A DNA stretch of 38,574 nt from Chloroflexota bacterium (GTDB lineage Bacteria > Chloroflexota > Dehalococcoidia > Dehalococcoidales > UBA2162): assembly GCA_016190825.1 (NCBI GenBank), contig JACPPV010000030.1:1-38574 (forward strand), read 5' to 3'. The position numbers were made by a program, and so were the translations under genes. This document shows positions 31,047 to 38,574 of the stretch, one piece after another; the first letter of the stretch is position 1; each line of letters begins with the position of its first letter. The notes beneath the pieces were generated by a model. That model had not been told where the DNA came from, made no database searches, and saw only the letters and a list, made by a program, of their open reading frames with translations.

Positions 31047-31543
31047 TACTCCTCTTCGGTAATCTTCTCCAATAGTAACGTCTGCAGAGGTAACTGGGCG
31101 GCAAACTCGGGATAGAAATAGCCGCTGACGTACTTTTCCGACGTGTATTTCATGACCTCTTTGGACTGGACAAGGTCGCCGCGCCGGTACTGCGCCTTCT
31201 CGTATCCGGCGCCCATGTATAGCGCTTCAAAGGGACAGACTTCAACGCACATGCCGCACATTATGCAGTAGCCGGTATCTATCTCATACTTTTCCACCGG
31301 GTATTTGTCCCCCTCCGGGTTTGGCGCGGTGACAATGCTGATAGCGCCAATGTGGCACGCCTTGGCGCAGGTGGAGCAGCCGGTGCATTTCTCTTCATTC
31401 CAGACCAGCTCGTTGCCGCGAATCCGTCTTGATGTGTTGAGGGTCTGTTCCGGATACTGCACCGTGACCGGGCGGCGAAAGAGGTGCTTCAGGGTAACCA
31501 TCAGCCCCTTGGCAATGCCCAGACCGTAATAATCAAGCTTCAA
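31046..31543 (-). CDS. nuoI: Complex I iron-sulfur subunit NuoI
   Basis: A 165-residue peripheral subunit with two 4Fe-4S clusters (N6a and N6b): CTGCSTCAKACHIGAI and CIMCGMCVEVCPFEAL. These carry electrons to NuoB. In this operon the upstream NADH module NuoEFG is missing, so NuoI is probably where an outside donor such as ferredoxin or another dehydrogenase docks. It overlaps nuoH by 11 bases. Confidence 0.96.
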   Translation of the reverse strand: MKLDYYGLGIAKGLMVTLKHLFRRPVTVQYPEQTLNTSRRIRGNELVWNEEKCTGCSTCAKACHIGAISIVTAPNPEGDKYPVEKYEIDTGYCIMCGMCVEVCPFEALYMGAGYEKAQYRRGDLVQSKEVMKYTSEKYVSGYFYPEFAAQLPLQTLLLEKITEEE

Positions 31544-32657
31544 CCTGGCTCCCTCCCGGCTTAAAATTTCTCGATAACAGTATGACCAGAACAGCGCCGA
31601 CAGCGATATTGACCGGTATCAGCAGCACCGGCAGAGCTTCCGGCCAGGCGACCACTTCAACGGCGGTAACAACCAGGTTCAGCAGGGCGAGGGGGAAGAG
31701 AAATTTCCAAGAAAACGTCATCAATTGGTCTATTCTCACCCTGGGCACGGTGGCGCGAATCCAGACCAGGACAAAGAATACGGCCCAGCTTTTAACGATA
31801 AGCCAGAGCCACGGCGGAAGCAATGGCCCACCCCAGCCCCCCAGGAAAAAGGTGGCGACGAGGGTGGAAAGAACCAGGGCTTCAGCATATTCCGCCAGAT
31901 AGAAAAGAGCAAACTTCATCCCGGAATACTCCGTGTGAAAGCCGGCTACAATTTCCGAATCGGCCTCGAGGAGGTCAAAGGGAGAACGGTTTATCTCAGC
32001 CATACCGCCGAGAAAGAACACGATGAAGCCCAGCGGTTGCAGCAGAACAAAGGGCACACTCTGCGCCTGAGATCTGACAATGTCGTTCAGGGAAAGGGAG
32101 CCAGCGAGCAATACAATACCCGCCAGGGACAGCACTACCGGAATCTCGTAGCTCACCACCGAAGCAACATCCCGCATGGCGCTGATAAGGGTGTACTTGT
32201 TATTCGACCCCCACCCTGCCATGAATATTCCCAGCGTAGAGATGGAACTGACAGCCATCACATACAGGACACCGATATTCAGATTGACCAGAGCGGCGCC
32301 ATCCTGGAATGGCATCACTGCGAAAACCATCAGCACAGGCACAAAAGCCACCAGCGGCGCCAGCAAATGTACCAGCTTATCGGCGCCGTTGGGCACAATG
32401 TCTTCCTTGAGCATCACTTTAATGGCATCGGCCATCGCCTGGAGCAATCCAAACGGGCCGACGCGATTTGGTCCCATACGCGCCTGCATTCTCCCCAGCG
32501 TACGTCGCTCAAACCAGATAAACATAATCACCAGCGTAAGCACAAAAGCCAGGATGATGATGGAGAAAACGATGAAGTGCCACCAGAATCCACCAGGCCA
32601 ATCGGGCGGTAAGCCTTTGAACTGCCAAGCGGGGAAGACGAGATCGAAAGTAACCAA
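31533..32657 (-). CDS. nuoH: Complex I subunit NuoH
   Basis: A 374-residue, eight-helix subunit that forms much of the quinone chamber with NuoB and NuoD. Conserved parts are FERRTLGRMQARMGPNRVGP, VMLKEDIVP, GWGSNNKYTLISAMRDVA, EINRSPFDLLEADSEIVAGF and YSGMKFALFYLAEY. The start codon directly follows the stop codon of nuoD with no spacer. The quinone type is not decidable from this sequence. Confidence 0.96.
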   Translation of the reverse strand: MVTFDLVFPAWQFKGLPPDWPGGFWWHFIVFSIIILAFVLTLVIMFIWFERRTLGRMQARMGPNRVGPFGLLQAMADAIKVMLKEDIVPNGADKLVHLLAPLVAFVPVLMVFAVMPFQDGAALVNLNIGVLYVMAVSSISTLGIFMAGWGSNNKYTLISAMRDVASVVSYEIPVVLSLAGIVLLAGSLSLNDIVRSQAQSVPFVLLQPLGFIVFFLGGMAEINRSPFDLLEADSEIVAGFHTEYSGMKFALFYLAEYAEALVLSTLVATFFLGGWGGPLLPPWLWLIVKSWAVFFVLVWIRATVPRVRIDQLMTFSWKFLFPLALLNLVVTAVEVVAWPEALPVLLIPVNIAVGAVLVILLSRNFKPGGSQVEA

Positions 32658-33764
32658 CTAGCGGTCGACCTCCCCCATAACAATATCAATGCTGCCGAAA
32701 ATGACAATGGCATCGGCAACCTTCCAGCCAACGATCATCTCGCGCAGGGCGGTAAGATTTATGAAGCTTGGTCCACGGATATGGCAGCGATAGGGCGCAA
32801 TTGAGCCATCGGATACAAGGTAGAAGCCAAGCTCTCCCTTAGGCGATTCAACATGGCTGTAGACTTCGCCCGCTGGAGGCCGGATAAGCATGACCGGCGT
32901 TTTGCTGCGCACTGGGCCTACTGGTAATTGTTCCATAGCCTGCCTGATAATACGCACGCTCTGGCGCATCTCTTCAACCCTTACCCGGTAGCGGTCATAG
33001 GAATCGCCCCTCGCACCGCAAGGAATATCAAACTCGAAACGGGAATAGACTGAGTACGGGTCAGCCTTGCGCAGGTCCCAGGGGACGCCGCTGCCGCGCA
33101 GCATCGGGCCCGTCATCGAGCAATTAATCGCCGTCTCCTTCGATAGAATCCCCACACCCTTAGTGCGGGCCAGCAATATCTCATTCTCTTTGAGAAGCTG
33201 GTCGTACTCATCCAGGTAGCGGGGCATCTGGTCGATAAACTTGCGCAATGCTGGCAGGAACTCATCGGGTACATCCTGGCTCAAGCCGCCAAACCGCATA
33301 TAGTTATAGGTCAGGCGCTGGCCGGAGACCATTTCAAACAGGTCGACGATCTTCTCCCTCTCCCGCACCATGTAAAGGATAGGCGTCATAAAGGCGCCGC
33401 AATCGTTCAAGAATGACCCAACGGCGATGAGGTGGCTGGCGATACGTTGCAACTCAGCCATGATAACCCGTATGTATTCTGCCCGCTCCGGCACCGGTAT
33501 GGCAGCCAACTTCTCCACCGCCATGCAATAAGCCATGTTGTTACCCATGGCCGAGACATAGTCCAGCCGGTCAGTCAGCGGAATGAACTGCTGGTACGTT
33601 CTCTCCTCCGCCAGTTTTTCTATGCCGCGATGGAGATAGCCGAAAATAGGCTCCACATCGATGATGACTTCGCCATCGAGGGTCGCCCGCATCCGGAACA
33701 CCCCGTGAGTGCTCGGATGAGCCGGTCCGATATTGAGAACAAGGGGTTCAGTCTTCATTACCAT
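32658..33764 (-). CDS. nuoD: Complex I subunit NuoD
   Basis: A 368-residue subunit related to the large subunit of NiFe hydrogenases, without the nickel-binding cysteines. It lines the quinone site: [16 protein letters not shown], the [15 protein letters not shown] loop, [17 protein letters not shown], and [14 protein letters not shown] near the C-terminus. It is separate from nuoC, whose end it overlaps by 7 bases, and is not fused to it as in E. coli. Confidence 0.96.
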   Translation of the reverse strand: MVMKTEPLVLNIGPAHPSTHGVFRMRATLDGEVIIDVEPIFGYLHRGIEKLAEERTYQQFIPLTDRLDYVSAMGNNMAYCMAVEKLAAIPVPERAEYIRVIMAELQRIASHLIAVGSFLNDCGAFMTPILYMVREREKIVDLFEMVSGQRLTYNYMRFGGLSQDVPDEFLPALRKFIDQMPRYLDEYDQLLKENEILLARTKGVGILSKETAINCSMTGPMLRGSGVPWDLRKADPYSVYSRFEFDIPCGARGDSYDRYRVRVEEMRQSVRIIRQAMEQLPVGPVRSKTPVMLIRPPAGEVYSHVESPKGELGFYLVSDGSIAPYRCHIRGPSFINLTALREMIVGWKVADAIVIFGSIDIVMGEVDR

Positions 33765-34204
33765 GACAGGAAGTCCCTACGCTGCGGGTGCCCCTGGAAT
33801 CCCTCCCAGAGGACGATGCGCTTCATATTTGGATGACCCTCAAACCTGATACCCATCAAGTCAAATATCTCCTGCTCCTGCAGCTCGGCGCCTCGCCACA
33901 GGCCCACCAGAGAAGGTATAGCGGGGTTCTCGCGGTCGTGGCACCGCACTTTTAGTACTATGCTGTGATTGTGCTCCAGCGAGGTCAGCTGGTAGATAAC
34001 CTCAAAATAATCGTAGTAATCAACAGCGGTGATGCTGCTGAGAAAATCAAACTCTAGCCCGGGCTCTGTTTTCAGGTGAGCGGCTAAACTCAAAAGAGAC
34101 TGGTTGTTTACCAGGATACTTTCTTTACTTGTCCCAATAATGCTTCCCGGTATCCGCTGCTCCAGCCCGGCGGCCAATTCTTCCCCGGAAATAGCTCTCG
34201 TCAT
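33758..34204 (-). CDS. nuoC: Complex I subunit NuoC
   Basis: A 148-residue hydrophilic subunit. The C-terminal signature runs [20 protein letters not shown] to the HPQRRDFL end. The N-terminal half is variable, as usual. It starts 6 bases after nuoB and overlaps the nuoD start by 7 bases. Confidence 0.94.
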   Translation of the reverse strand: MTRAISGEELAAGLEQRIPGSIIGTSKESILVNNQSLLSLAAHLKTEPGLEFDFLSSITAVDYYDYFEVIYQLTSLEHNHSIVLKVRCHDRENPAIPSLVGLWRGAELQEQEIFDLMGIRFEGHPNMKRIVLWEGFQGHPQRRDFLSW

Positions 34205-34210
34205 CCCCGA

Positions 34211-34810
34211 TTACTTCCGAAAGACCTTCGCTTTGGAAATTTTGTCTTGAAGCATCCTGATGCCGTAGAGCAGGGCTTCAGGACGCGGCGGGCACCCGGG
34301 CACATAAACATCAACCGGCACAATCCGGCTGTATCCGGGAACTACTCCGTATGAAGACTGGAAAATGCCGCCGCTGATACCGCAAGCGCCCATGGCAATG
34401 ACATATTTCGGCTCCGCCATCTGGTCGTAGATACGCCTCACATTGGGGGCCATTTTCCAGGTCAGAGTTCCGGCTGTGATCATCAAATCAGCCTGGCGTG
34501 GTGAGGCACGGATGATTTCCATGCCGAAGCGGGAAATATCGAAACGGGATGCGGCCGTGGAGATGAACTCAAAGGCGCAGCAGGCCGGGAAGCAAACGAC
34601 TGACCACAGGGCGTTACTCCGCGCCCAGTCAATCACCTTGTCTACGGAAGTAAGCAGGATACCCGCTTCAGGGGCTTTTTCACTCAACCACTGGTCCTGG
34701 TCCGGAATGGGCTGCTGGCTGCGCGCCTTGAGCGCCTCAATGACCTCGCCTTCATGTTGGTCCAGGTCGGCATCCGAGTAAACAAATCTCCGTGTCGGGA
34801 CTAGGTCCAC
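34211..34810 (-). CDS. nuoB: Complex I subunit NuoB
   Basis: A 199-residue subunit that holds cluster N2, the last electron carrier before quinone. The four cysteines appear as the tandem pair in FPACCAFEF, in MGACGISGG, and in VPGCPPRPEALLYG. The N-terminal ~50 residues (VYSDADLDQHEGEVIEALKA) form an extension relative to short NuoB proteins. The gene overlaps nuoA by 10 bases. Confidence 0.95.
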   Translation of the reverse strand: MDLVPTRRFVYSDADLDQHEGEVIEALKARSQQPIPDQDQWLSEKAPEAGILLTSVDKVIDWARSNALWSVVCFPACCAFEFISTAASRFDISRFGMEIIRASPRQADLMITAGTLTWKMAPNVRRIYDQMAEPKYVIAMGACGISGGIFQSSYGVVPGYSRIVPVDVYVPGCPPRPEALLYGIRMLQDKISKAKVFRK

Positions 34811-35172
34811 TTAAGCACTCCCTTCTTCCATGCATAGACGTAGCCGACCATGACGATACCCACAAGGGTCAGTATCACAACCAGCCCGGCTACTCCCAGT
34901 CCCCTCGCGCTCACGGCCCAAGGGTAAAGGAAAACTACCAGCACATCAATAACCAGAAAGGCCAGGGCATAAAAATAGTAGCGGAAGTTAAATTGACTCC
35001 AGGCCTGGCCAATAGGCTCCATCCCACACTCAAAAGCGGTACCTTTGACGGCAGAAGGTTTCTGAGGAATGACCTTCAGAGATCTCAGAGCGGCGGGAAG
35101 AATAAGTGTAAAAGCAGCAAAGCCGACTGCGATTAACAGGAACAGGACAACATAGCCGTAGTCTCCCTGCAT
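34801..35172 (-). CDS. nuoA: Complex I subunit NuoA
   Basis: A 123-residue, three-helix subunit that helps close the quinone chamber. The loop FECGMEPIGQAWSQFNFRYY is highly conserved. It is the first gene of the operon. The ATG at 35172 has no Shine-Dalgarno site and stands 11 bases after a -10 box, so the mRNA is predicted to begin within a few bases of the start codon. Confidence 0.95.
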   Translation of the reverse strand: MQGDYGYVVLFLLIAVGFAAFTLILPAALRSLKVIPQKPSAVKGTAFECGMEPIGQAWSQFNFRYYFYALAFLVIDVLVVFLYPWAVSARGLGVAGLVVILTLVGIVMVGYVYAWKKGVLKWT

Positions 35173-35183
35173 AGCAATTGTAT

Positions 35184-35212
35184 ACTATACTACAGCCTAA
35201 TTGAAAAAACAA
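35184..35212 (-). promoter_or_regulatory. Promoter of the nuo operon, near-leaderless
   Basis: On the minus strand TTGTTT (35207-35212), 17 bases, TATAGT (35184-35189), with overlapping TATAC alternatives. The spacing to the nuoA ATG gives a leader of about 4-5 bases. The remains of an insertion element begin about 50 bases upstream. Confidence 0.7.
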
Positions 35213-35262
35213 GGGGTTTGTAATCATTCACAACATATTGACCAGGTAGCGCAAAATGGATA

Positions 35263-36171
35263 ATGGCGAGAAAAGCGATAAGAGAGATCATCGAGACCTG
35301 GAAAGATTGTGAAGGTAATTATTCTAAAGCAGCGAGACGTTTGGGGATTGATAGAAGGACGGTCAGGCTATGGGTACGACAAGGTCGACAGCCACGGGGG
35401 TACGTGGGCTGGAAGGTGTGGGGAGGGCTTCCACAGCCCCCAAACGCCCCCACCGGACTCTTTCCCGGGAAGAGGGCGCAGCTTATCCTGCTATCCCGTC
35501 GAAAGAGCGGTGTTTGCAGTGAGAAACTGGCCGCGATGGCCAACGCTGATGGTATCAGGGTATCAGTCTCCACGATACAGCGTTGGTGCGCAATAGAAGG
35601 ATTACTGCGCCGTTCTCACAGACGCCGGCGGCCGCTGTTCCAGAACGGGAGAGCAATGAGGCCAGATAATACACCGGCTTCAGGGTACCTACAGATGGAC
35701 GTAAAAGACGTGACCCCAGAACTCTCGTCTTCCTTCCACTTGCCTTGAATATGCCGCCATTGACATCCAGTCGCGTTACAAAGTGGCTCTGGTATTACCC
35801 GTGCTGGACGAAGCGGGGTCAGTGATATTGCTACACTGGGCGGTGCAGAGTTGTCTTTTCCCGGTGCGCTACATCCAGACAGACAATGGGTTAGAATTTC
35901 GCGTCGGTTCCACCAGGCAAGCCAGGAAATGAATATTGAGCATTTCTACATACACAAGAATTCCCCGCGTGAAAACGCACTGATTGAGCGCAGCTTTCGT
36001 ACCGACGAAGACAAGTTCTTCTTGCTTTTGGAGAGGGGCGCCGATGACATCAACGCCCTCGATGCCTGGCTTCAGACACACCTCGTTACGTATAATGCCG
36101 TACGCCCTCATATGGGCATCAAAATGCTAACCCCAAAAGAGTTCATTAACCTGTACAACAAGTCTTATTGA
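35263..36171 (+). pseudogene. Decayed DDE transposase (IS481/IS3-like)
   Basis: Three reading-frame pieces make one transposase. 35263 to about 35735 gives a helix-turn-helix (NYSKAARRLGIDRRTVRLWVR) and the first part of an rve integrase core (YLQMDVKDVTPEL). The middle, in a shifted frame to about 35900, reads LEYAAIDIQSRYKVALVLP and IQTDNGLEF. The last part, back in the first frame to 36171, reads MNIEHFYIHKNSPRENALIE and YNAVRPHMG. The three acidic residues of the DDE triad are all still visible (MDVK, TDNG, ENALIER), but two frameshifts split them, so the enzyme is inactive unless reading is shifted twice. No clear terminal inverted repeats were found, so the true element ends are uncertain. 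Confidence 0.85.
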
Positions 36172-36193
36172 TCATAGGCGGTGAATAACCGAT

Positions 36194-36235
36194 CTGTCAT
36201 GCGAGGGCTAAGCCTCAAGCAATCCGTTCAGGTTT
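36194..36235. repeat. Half copy of the TGTCAT palindromic repeat
   Basis: CTGTCATGCGAGGGCTAAGCC...AAGCAATCCGTTCAGG is the left arm of the repeat family, lacking its mirror arm. It begins about 23 bases after the end of the transposase remnant. Confidence 0.6.
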
Positions 36236-36324
36236 ATGGTTACGGCTTGCACCATGGAGTTTACCCTGAGCGAGCGAAGGGCGCGCGGGAGCGGGGATTC
36301 GAACAAATCCTCCTCTCTGATAGC

Positions 36325-36618
36325 TCAGGCAGGCGTCGCGGCGCATTCTTCTTCACCGGTGAATGCTTCCGCCCGGGCATGCATTGACACGCCAGCACGA
36401 TTGACAAAAGACGGACTCGCGACCAGGTAGAACAGGTCATCCAGGCGGTAATCAGGAAAGGCTTTAATGGCTCCAACGATGAATTTCTGGTTAATTTGAC
36501 GAGCGCCCTGTCTGACTCGATAAAGCTGGCTCACCGATATGTCCATGGCTCTGGCAAGCTCGCTGAGGTTTCTGTATCTCCCATCACAAAGCTCAAAAAT
36601 CCTCGTTCTTACAATCAT
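36325..36618 (-). CDS. Small XRE-type regulator
   Basis: A 97-residue DNA-binding protein with a helix-turn-helix in the middle (NLSELARAMDISVSQLYRVRQGARQINQKFI), then LDDLFYLVASP and a variable tail. The open frame continues upstream, but the ATG at 36618 is chosen because GAGG lies 9 bases before it and a near-perfect promoter lies upstream, inside that longer frame. The longer frame would also run through the tRNA gene. Targets are unknown. Confidence 0.75.
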   Translation of the reverse strand: MIVRTRIFELCDGRYRNLSELARAMDISVSQLYRVRQGARQINQKFIVGAIKAFPDYRLDDLFYLVASPSFVNRAGVSMHARAEAFTGEEECAATPA

Positions 36619-36648
36619 GGCACATACCTCAATATGACAATCGTCCAT

Positions 36649-36677
36649 AATATAGTATAAACAATGCCATTTGTCAA
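36649..36677 (-). promoter_or_regulatory. Promoter of the small XRE regulator
   Basis: On the minus strand TTGACA (36672-36677), 17 bases, TATATT (36649-36654). The leader would be about 24 bases and contains the ribosome site. Confidence 0.75.
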
Positions 36678-36734
36678 TAGATGGATAAAAAGTTTTCAGC
36701 GGTTTCGGCATTATGCTATAATCTTTGGGCTGGT

Positions 36735-36807
36735 GGGGCCGTAGTTCACTTGGGAGAACGTTGCGTTCGCATCGCAAAGGTAGGGGGTTCGAATCCCCCC
36801 GGCTCCA
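36735..36807 (+). tRNA. tRNA-Ala(CGC)
   Basis: The cloverleaf folds completely: acceptor GGGGCCG/CGGCTCC, D arm GTTC...GAAC, anticodon stem TTGCG/CGCAA around loop TTCGCAT (anticodon CGC), and T arm GGGGG-TTCGAAT-CCCCC. Total 73 bases. The third acceptor pair is G:U, the identity mark of alanine tRNA. The CCA end is not encoded. The anticodon reads GCG codons. Confidence 0.95.
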
Positions 36808-36820
36808 TTTCCCTGCTATT

Positions 36821-36858
36821 TTTGTGCTACTTTTTCTCTACCAATGTGCTACTTCTGA
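36821..36858 (+). repeat. Direct repeats after tRNA-Ala
   Basis: TTTGTGCTACTTTTTC (36821-36836) and AATGTGCTACTTCTGA (36843-36858) share TGTGCTACTT, 22 bases apart, beginning 14 bases past the tRNA. They could be recombinase binding sites of a former integrative element at this tRNA, but no integrase gene is visible in the window. Confidence 0.45.
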
Positions 36859-36921
36859 TGACACCGCTCTCACCCTGTCTTCGCAACAAGCTTCAACGGG
36901 GGATTTCGGTTTCTTAGTCAC

Positions 36922-37575
36922 TTATCCCTCAAAATTGCTTGGTTTTAGAGATACCCTCCCCCATTTCACTTTACTTAGCTTTGTACAGCTCTGCACTTCT
37001 GCCAAAAATTCATTTGCGATGTCTACGAACGATTCGGCGATATCGCAGTAGTCTGCCTTTTCTTCATCAAGGCCGATGAATTTAGCAAGTCCGTTCCGAA
37101 ATTCACAGCTTTCCGGTAAGGGTGCATAGGGAAGTTCGGGGTTAAGCTGTAGCTTATCCAATAATTCACGCCCAGGCTTCGTTAATAAATCATGCTTATA
37201 TGAGTTTGATAACAAACGAAGAACATCAAGTTTGTTCCATTTATCGCAAGACCATTGTGTCAATCTCTGCTTTATTTTTCCCCAGTCCCAATCATCCTTT
37301 CCCCTTCGAAGTTGCTTTAACCTTTCTTTGTGTTGTTGATCGCTGATTTCCCTACCACCGTCAGCAGTTCGTGCAGCAAGTCCGACAATCTCCCTCTCAA
37401 TCTGATGCCTCAACGTGACCAGAAACATCAGACAGAGTTCGTTAAGAAAAGGCTCATCCCAAAATATCCAATGGTCGTAAGCATAATCTTGGTCTTTTAG
37501 TGATAATGACCTTCGTTCTTGCTCAGTCCTGATAAGTGCAATTATCTCTTTTAAAATTCGCGTGTCCATATCCAC
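36922..37575 (-). CDS. HEPN-like protein, unknown function
   Basis: A 217-residue, mostly helical soluble protein. The segment VLRLLSNSYKHD resembles the N-x-x-K-H helix common in HEPN-type and abortive-infection proteins, although the classical R-x4-6-H motif is not strictly met (here R-x7-H). The middle part is rich in lysine, tryptophan and aspartate (RRGKDDWDWGKIKQRL). No other family is recognised. The GTG start at 37575 is weakly supported; an ATG at 37569 is an alternative. It begins 2 bases after the NUDIX gene, so they form an operon. Base composition is clearly more AT-rich than the nuo region. Confidence 0.6.
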   Translation of the reverse strand: MDMDTRILKEIIALIRTEQERRSLSLKDQDYAYDHWIFWDEPFLNELCLMFLVTLRHQIEREIVGLAARTADGGREISDQQHKERLKQLRRGKDDWDWGKIKQRLTQWSCDKWNKLDVLRLLSNSYKHDLLTKPGRELLDKLQLNPELPYAPLPESCEFRNGLAKFIGLDEEKADYCDIAESFVDIANEFLAEVQSCTKLSKVKWGRVSLKPSNFEG

Positions 37576-37577
37576 TG

Positions 37578-38051
37578 TCAGACTTTCTTACCCAGCTTCC
37601 CTAATATAGCTTTAACATGATCATAGATAAGAATTTTAGTTTCCGTGTCCCACCAGATAAACTCCTCCAATTCTTTTCCTCTCAGACGAGGTTCGTCATC
37701 AGTTTCAATCAGAACAACTCTATGTTTGTTAAGTGACCCTTCGAAATCACATTTAAAAATACGTTCAGCTTTCTTCGCACTCATTCCTAATTCTTCATAA
37801 AGCTCTCGAATTGCAGCGGCCACGGACGGTTCATTATTTTTAGTCCCGCCCCCAGGTAACGAAAACTTAGTCTTCCCTTTGTCTCTTACGAGTAAAATCT
37901 TATTGTCCCTGAAAACTATCGCTGTGCCCCTCGCACGTAAGTGATGTTTTTTATCTTTCGGGTCGGCAGGAGGTGCATTCTTGATTAGACCAGCCCGGAA
38001 TAGCGAGTCGTATTCCATTGAAGACATATGTCTACCATTATAATAAGGCAT
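37578..38051 (-). CDS. NUDIX hydrolase
   Basis: A 157-residue NUDIX protein. The Nudix box is complete at residues 68-90: G68, E74, R82-E83, E86-E87 and G89, preceded by KFSLPGGG. NUDIX enzymes cleave nucleoside diphosphates linked to another group. The substrate cannot be read here. An N-terminal extension of about 40 residues (EYDSLFRAGLIKNAPPAD) is unusual. A GGGGTGAG site lies 4 bases before the ATG. It is co-transcribed with the HEPN-like gene. Confidence 0.9.
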   Translation of the reverse strand: MPYYNGRHMSSMEYDSLFRAGLIKNAPPADPKDKKHHLRARGTAIVFRDNKILLVRDKGKTKFSLPGGGTKNNEPSVAAAIRELYEELGMSAKKAERIFKCDFEGSLNKHRVVLIETDDEPRLRGKELEEFIWWDTETKILIYDHVKAILGKLGKKV

Positions 38052-38253
38052 TTTCTCACCCCTGAATCGCTTCAGTTTGATGCCATTCTACTGCGTCATG
38101 TATTTGCTTGTAAATCATTCAAGGCAAAATATTCAAACTGAAGGTCAAATCGAAGTCCTTGCTAGTACTACCTATTGATACCCCGGCTCCAATTTCAACA
38201 AGATTTTGGAGTATTGTTAAAACATAAAAGGCAATCTTTAGGTAACAAGAAGG

Positions 38254-38574
38254 TTACTTACGAGCTTCCGAGGGAGATTTATCTTCGTCTCCGGCCGCCT
38301 GGGCGACAGCCGAAAGAAGATACTGATTCAGGCTGACCCCCTCTCTTTGAGCTAGAGCCGCCACTTTGGCATGAAGACGTTTGGGCATCCGGAAGTTGAT
38401 CCGCCCGCTATACTTTGAGGGCTTAGATGGCAGCGGTATCTTATAGCCACTTTTTATGTTTAATTCAAACCATTCGGGAGCTTCTAAACGTAGTTCCTTG
38501 ATCGCTTCTTCAGGAGTCGACCCTGTCATGGTTAAATCAGGTAGCTCCAGATACCCGGCTACATAATATCCGCC
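38254..38574 (-). CDS. HicB-family antitoxin, 5' end missing
   Basis: At least 106 residues, with the reading frame running off the right edge of the window. The N-terminal part reads YYVAGYLELPDLTMTG and STPEEAIKEL, the HicB RNase-H-like fold. The C-terminal part reads SGRINFRMPKRLHAKVAALA and GVSLNQYLLSAVA, a ribbon-helix-helix DNA-binding domain. HicB neutralises the mRNA-cutting toxin HicA and represses the operon. HicA is not on the downstream side within the window, where about 200 empty bases follow; it would have to lie beyond the right edge. An ATG at 38529 is internal to the family domain and is not the start. Confidence 0.85.
   Translation of the reverse strand, partial: GGYYVAGYLELPDLTMTGSTPEEAIKELRLEAPEWFELNIKSGYKIPLPSKPSKYSGRINFRMPKRLHAKVAALAQREGVSLNQYLLSAVAQAAGDEDKSPSEARK

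Noticed and set aside
35221-36210. Terminal inverted repeats of the transposase element
   Set aside because: Only a weak match (ATTCAC with a few further bases) between 35227 and the region near 36181. Not enough to define element ends.
1-38574. CRISPR arrays or rRNA genes
   Set aside because: No regularly spaced direct repeats and no rRNA-like sequence were seen on either strand.

Overview
The window reads as a piece of chromosome from an uncultured Dehalococcoidia-like member of the Chloroflexota. This is inferred from gene content, not from a marker-gene search. The pointers are an 11-subunit complex I operon (nuoA,B,C,D,H,I,J,K,L,M,N) with no nuoE, nuoF or nuoG, a fused transaldolase/glucose-6-phosphate isomerase, a Gram-positive-type LexA box, a corrinoid methyl-carrier protein, and a family of short palindromic repeats with TGTCATTGCGAG-type ends. 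There are no outer-membrane genes.

Layout. 1-886: 5' end of a corrinoid protein gene (minus strand), then a long gap. 887-3889: a protealysin-like M4 protease and an overlapping emfourin-type inhibitor gene, convergent with a secreted PKD-domain protein. 4302-5768: NfeD plus SPFH/band-7 membrane pair. 6220-7237: a divergent pair consisting of an XRE/S24-fold regulator whose peptidase residues are lost and a 58-residue C2H2 zinc-finger protein. 7319-11560: lgt, a three-gene membrane/lipoprotein cluster of unknown function, and the MsrPQ methionine-sulfoxide repair pair. 11604-20598: sugar metabolism: glucose 1-dehydrogenase, a divergent ribulose-phosphate epimerase, and the operon cyclase-tkt-rpiB-tal/pgi-gnd. 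21018-24696: lexA with its own SOS box, ilvE-plsY, hinT and a DUF4160/DUF2442 pair. 24710-35172: the nuo operon, all minus strand, containing an extra DUF2007-like gene and two palindromic repeats. 35263-38574: accessory tail with a decayed DDE transposase, a small XRE regulator, tRNA-Ala(CGC), and an AT-richer block (HEPN-like unknown, NUDIX hydrolase, HicB-type antitoxin).

How it fits together. The nuo operon would encode a proton-pumping membrane complex that takes electrons from something other than NADH. The carbohydrate block supplies almost a whole pentose phosphate cycle, but glucose-6-phosphate dehydrogenase is not in the window. The MsrP/MsrQ pair repairs extracytoplasmic proteins using quinol electrons.

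Several first genes (S24-like regulator, rpe, nuoA) have a well-formed sigma-70-type promoter whose -10 box lies only 10-11 bases before the most credible start codon. This implies leaderless or nearly leaderless mRNAs. Genes inside operons mostly have ordinary Shine-Dalgarno sites. The least described pieces are the CCxHH membrane cluster, the protease-inhibitor pair in this lineage, the non-cleaving S24 regulator with its zinc-finger partner, and the HEPN-like/NUDIX pair beside the tRNA gene.
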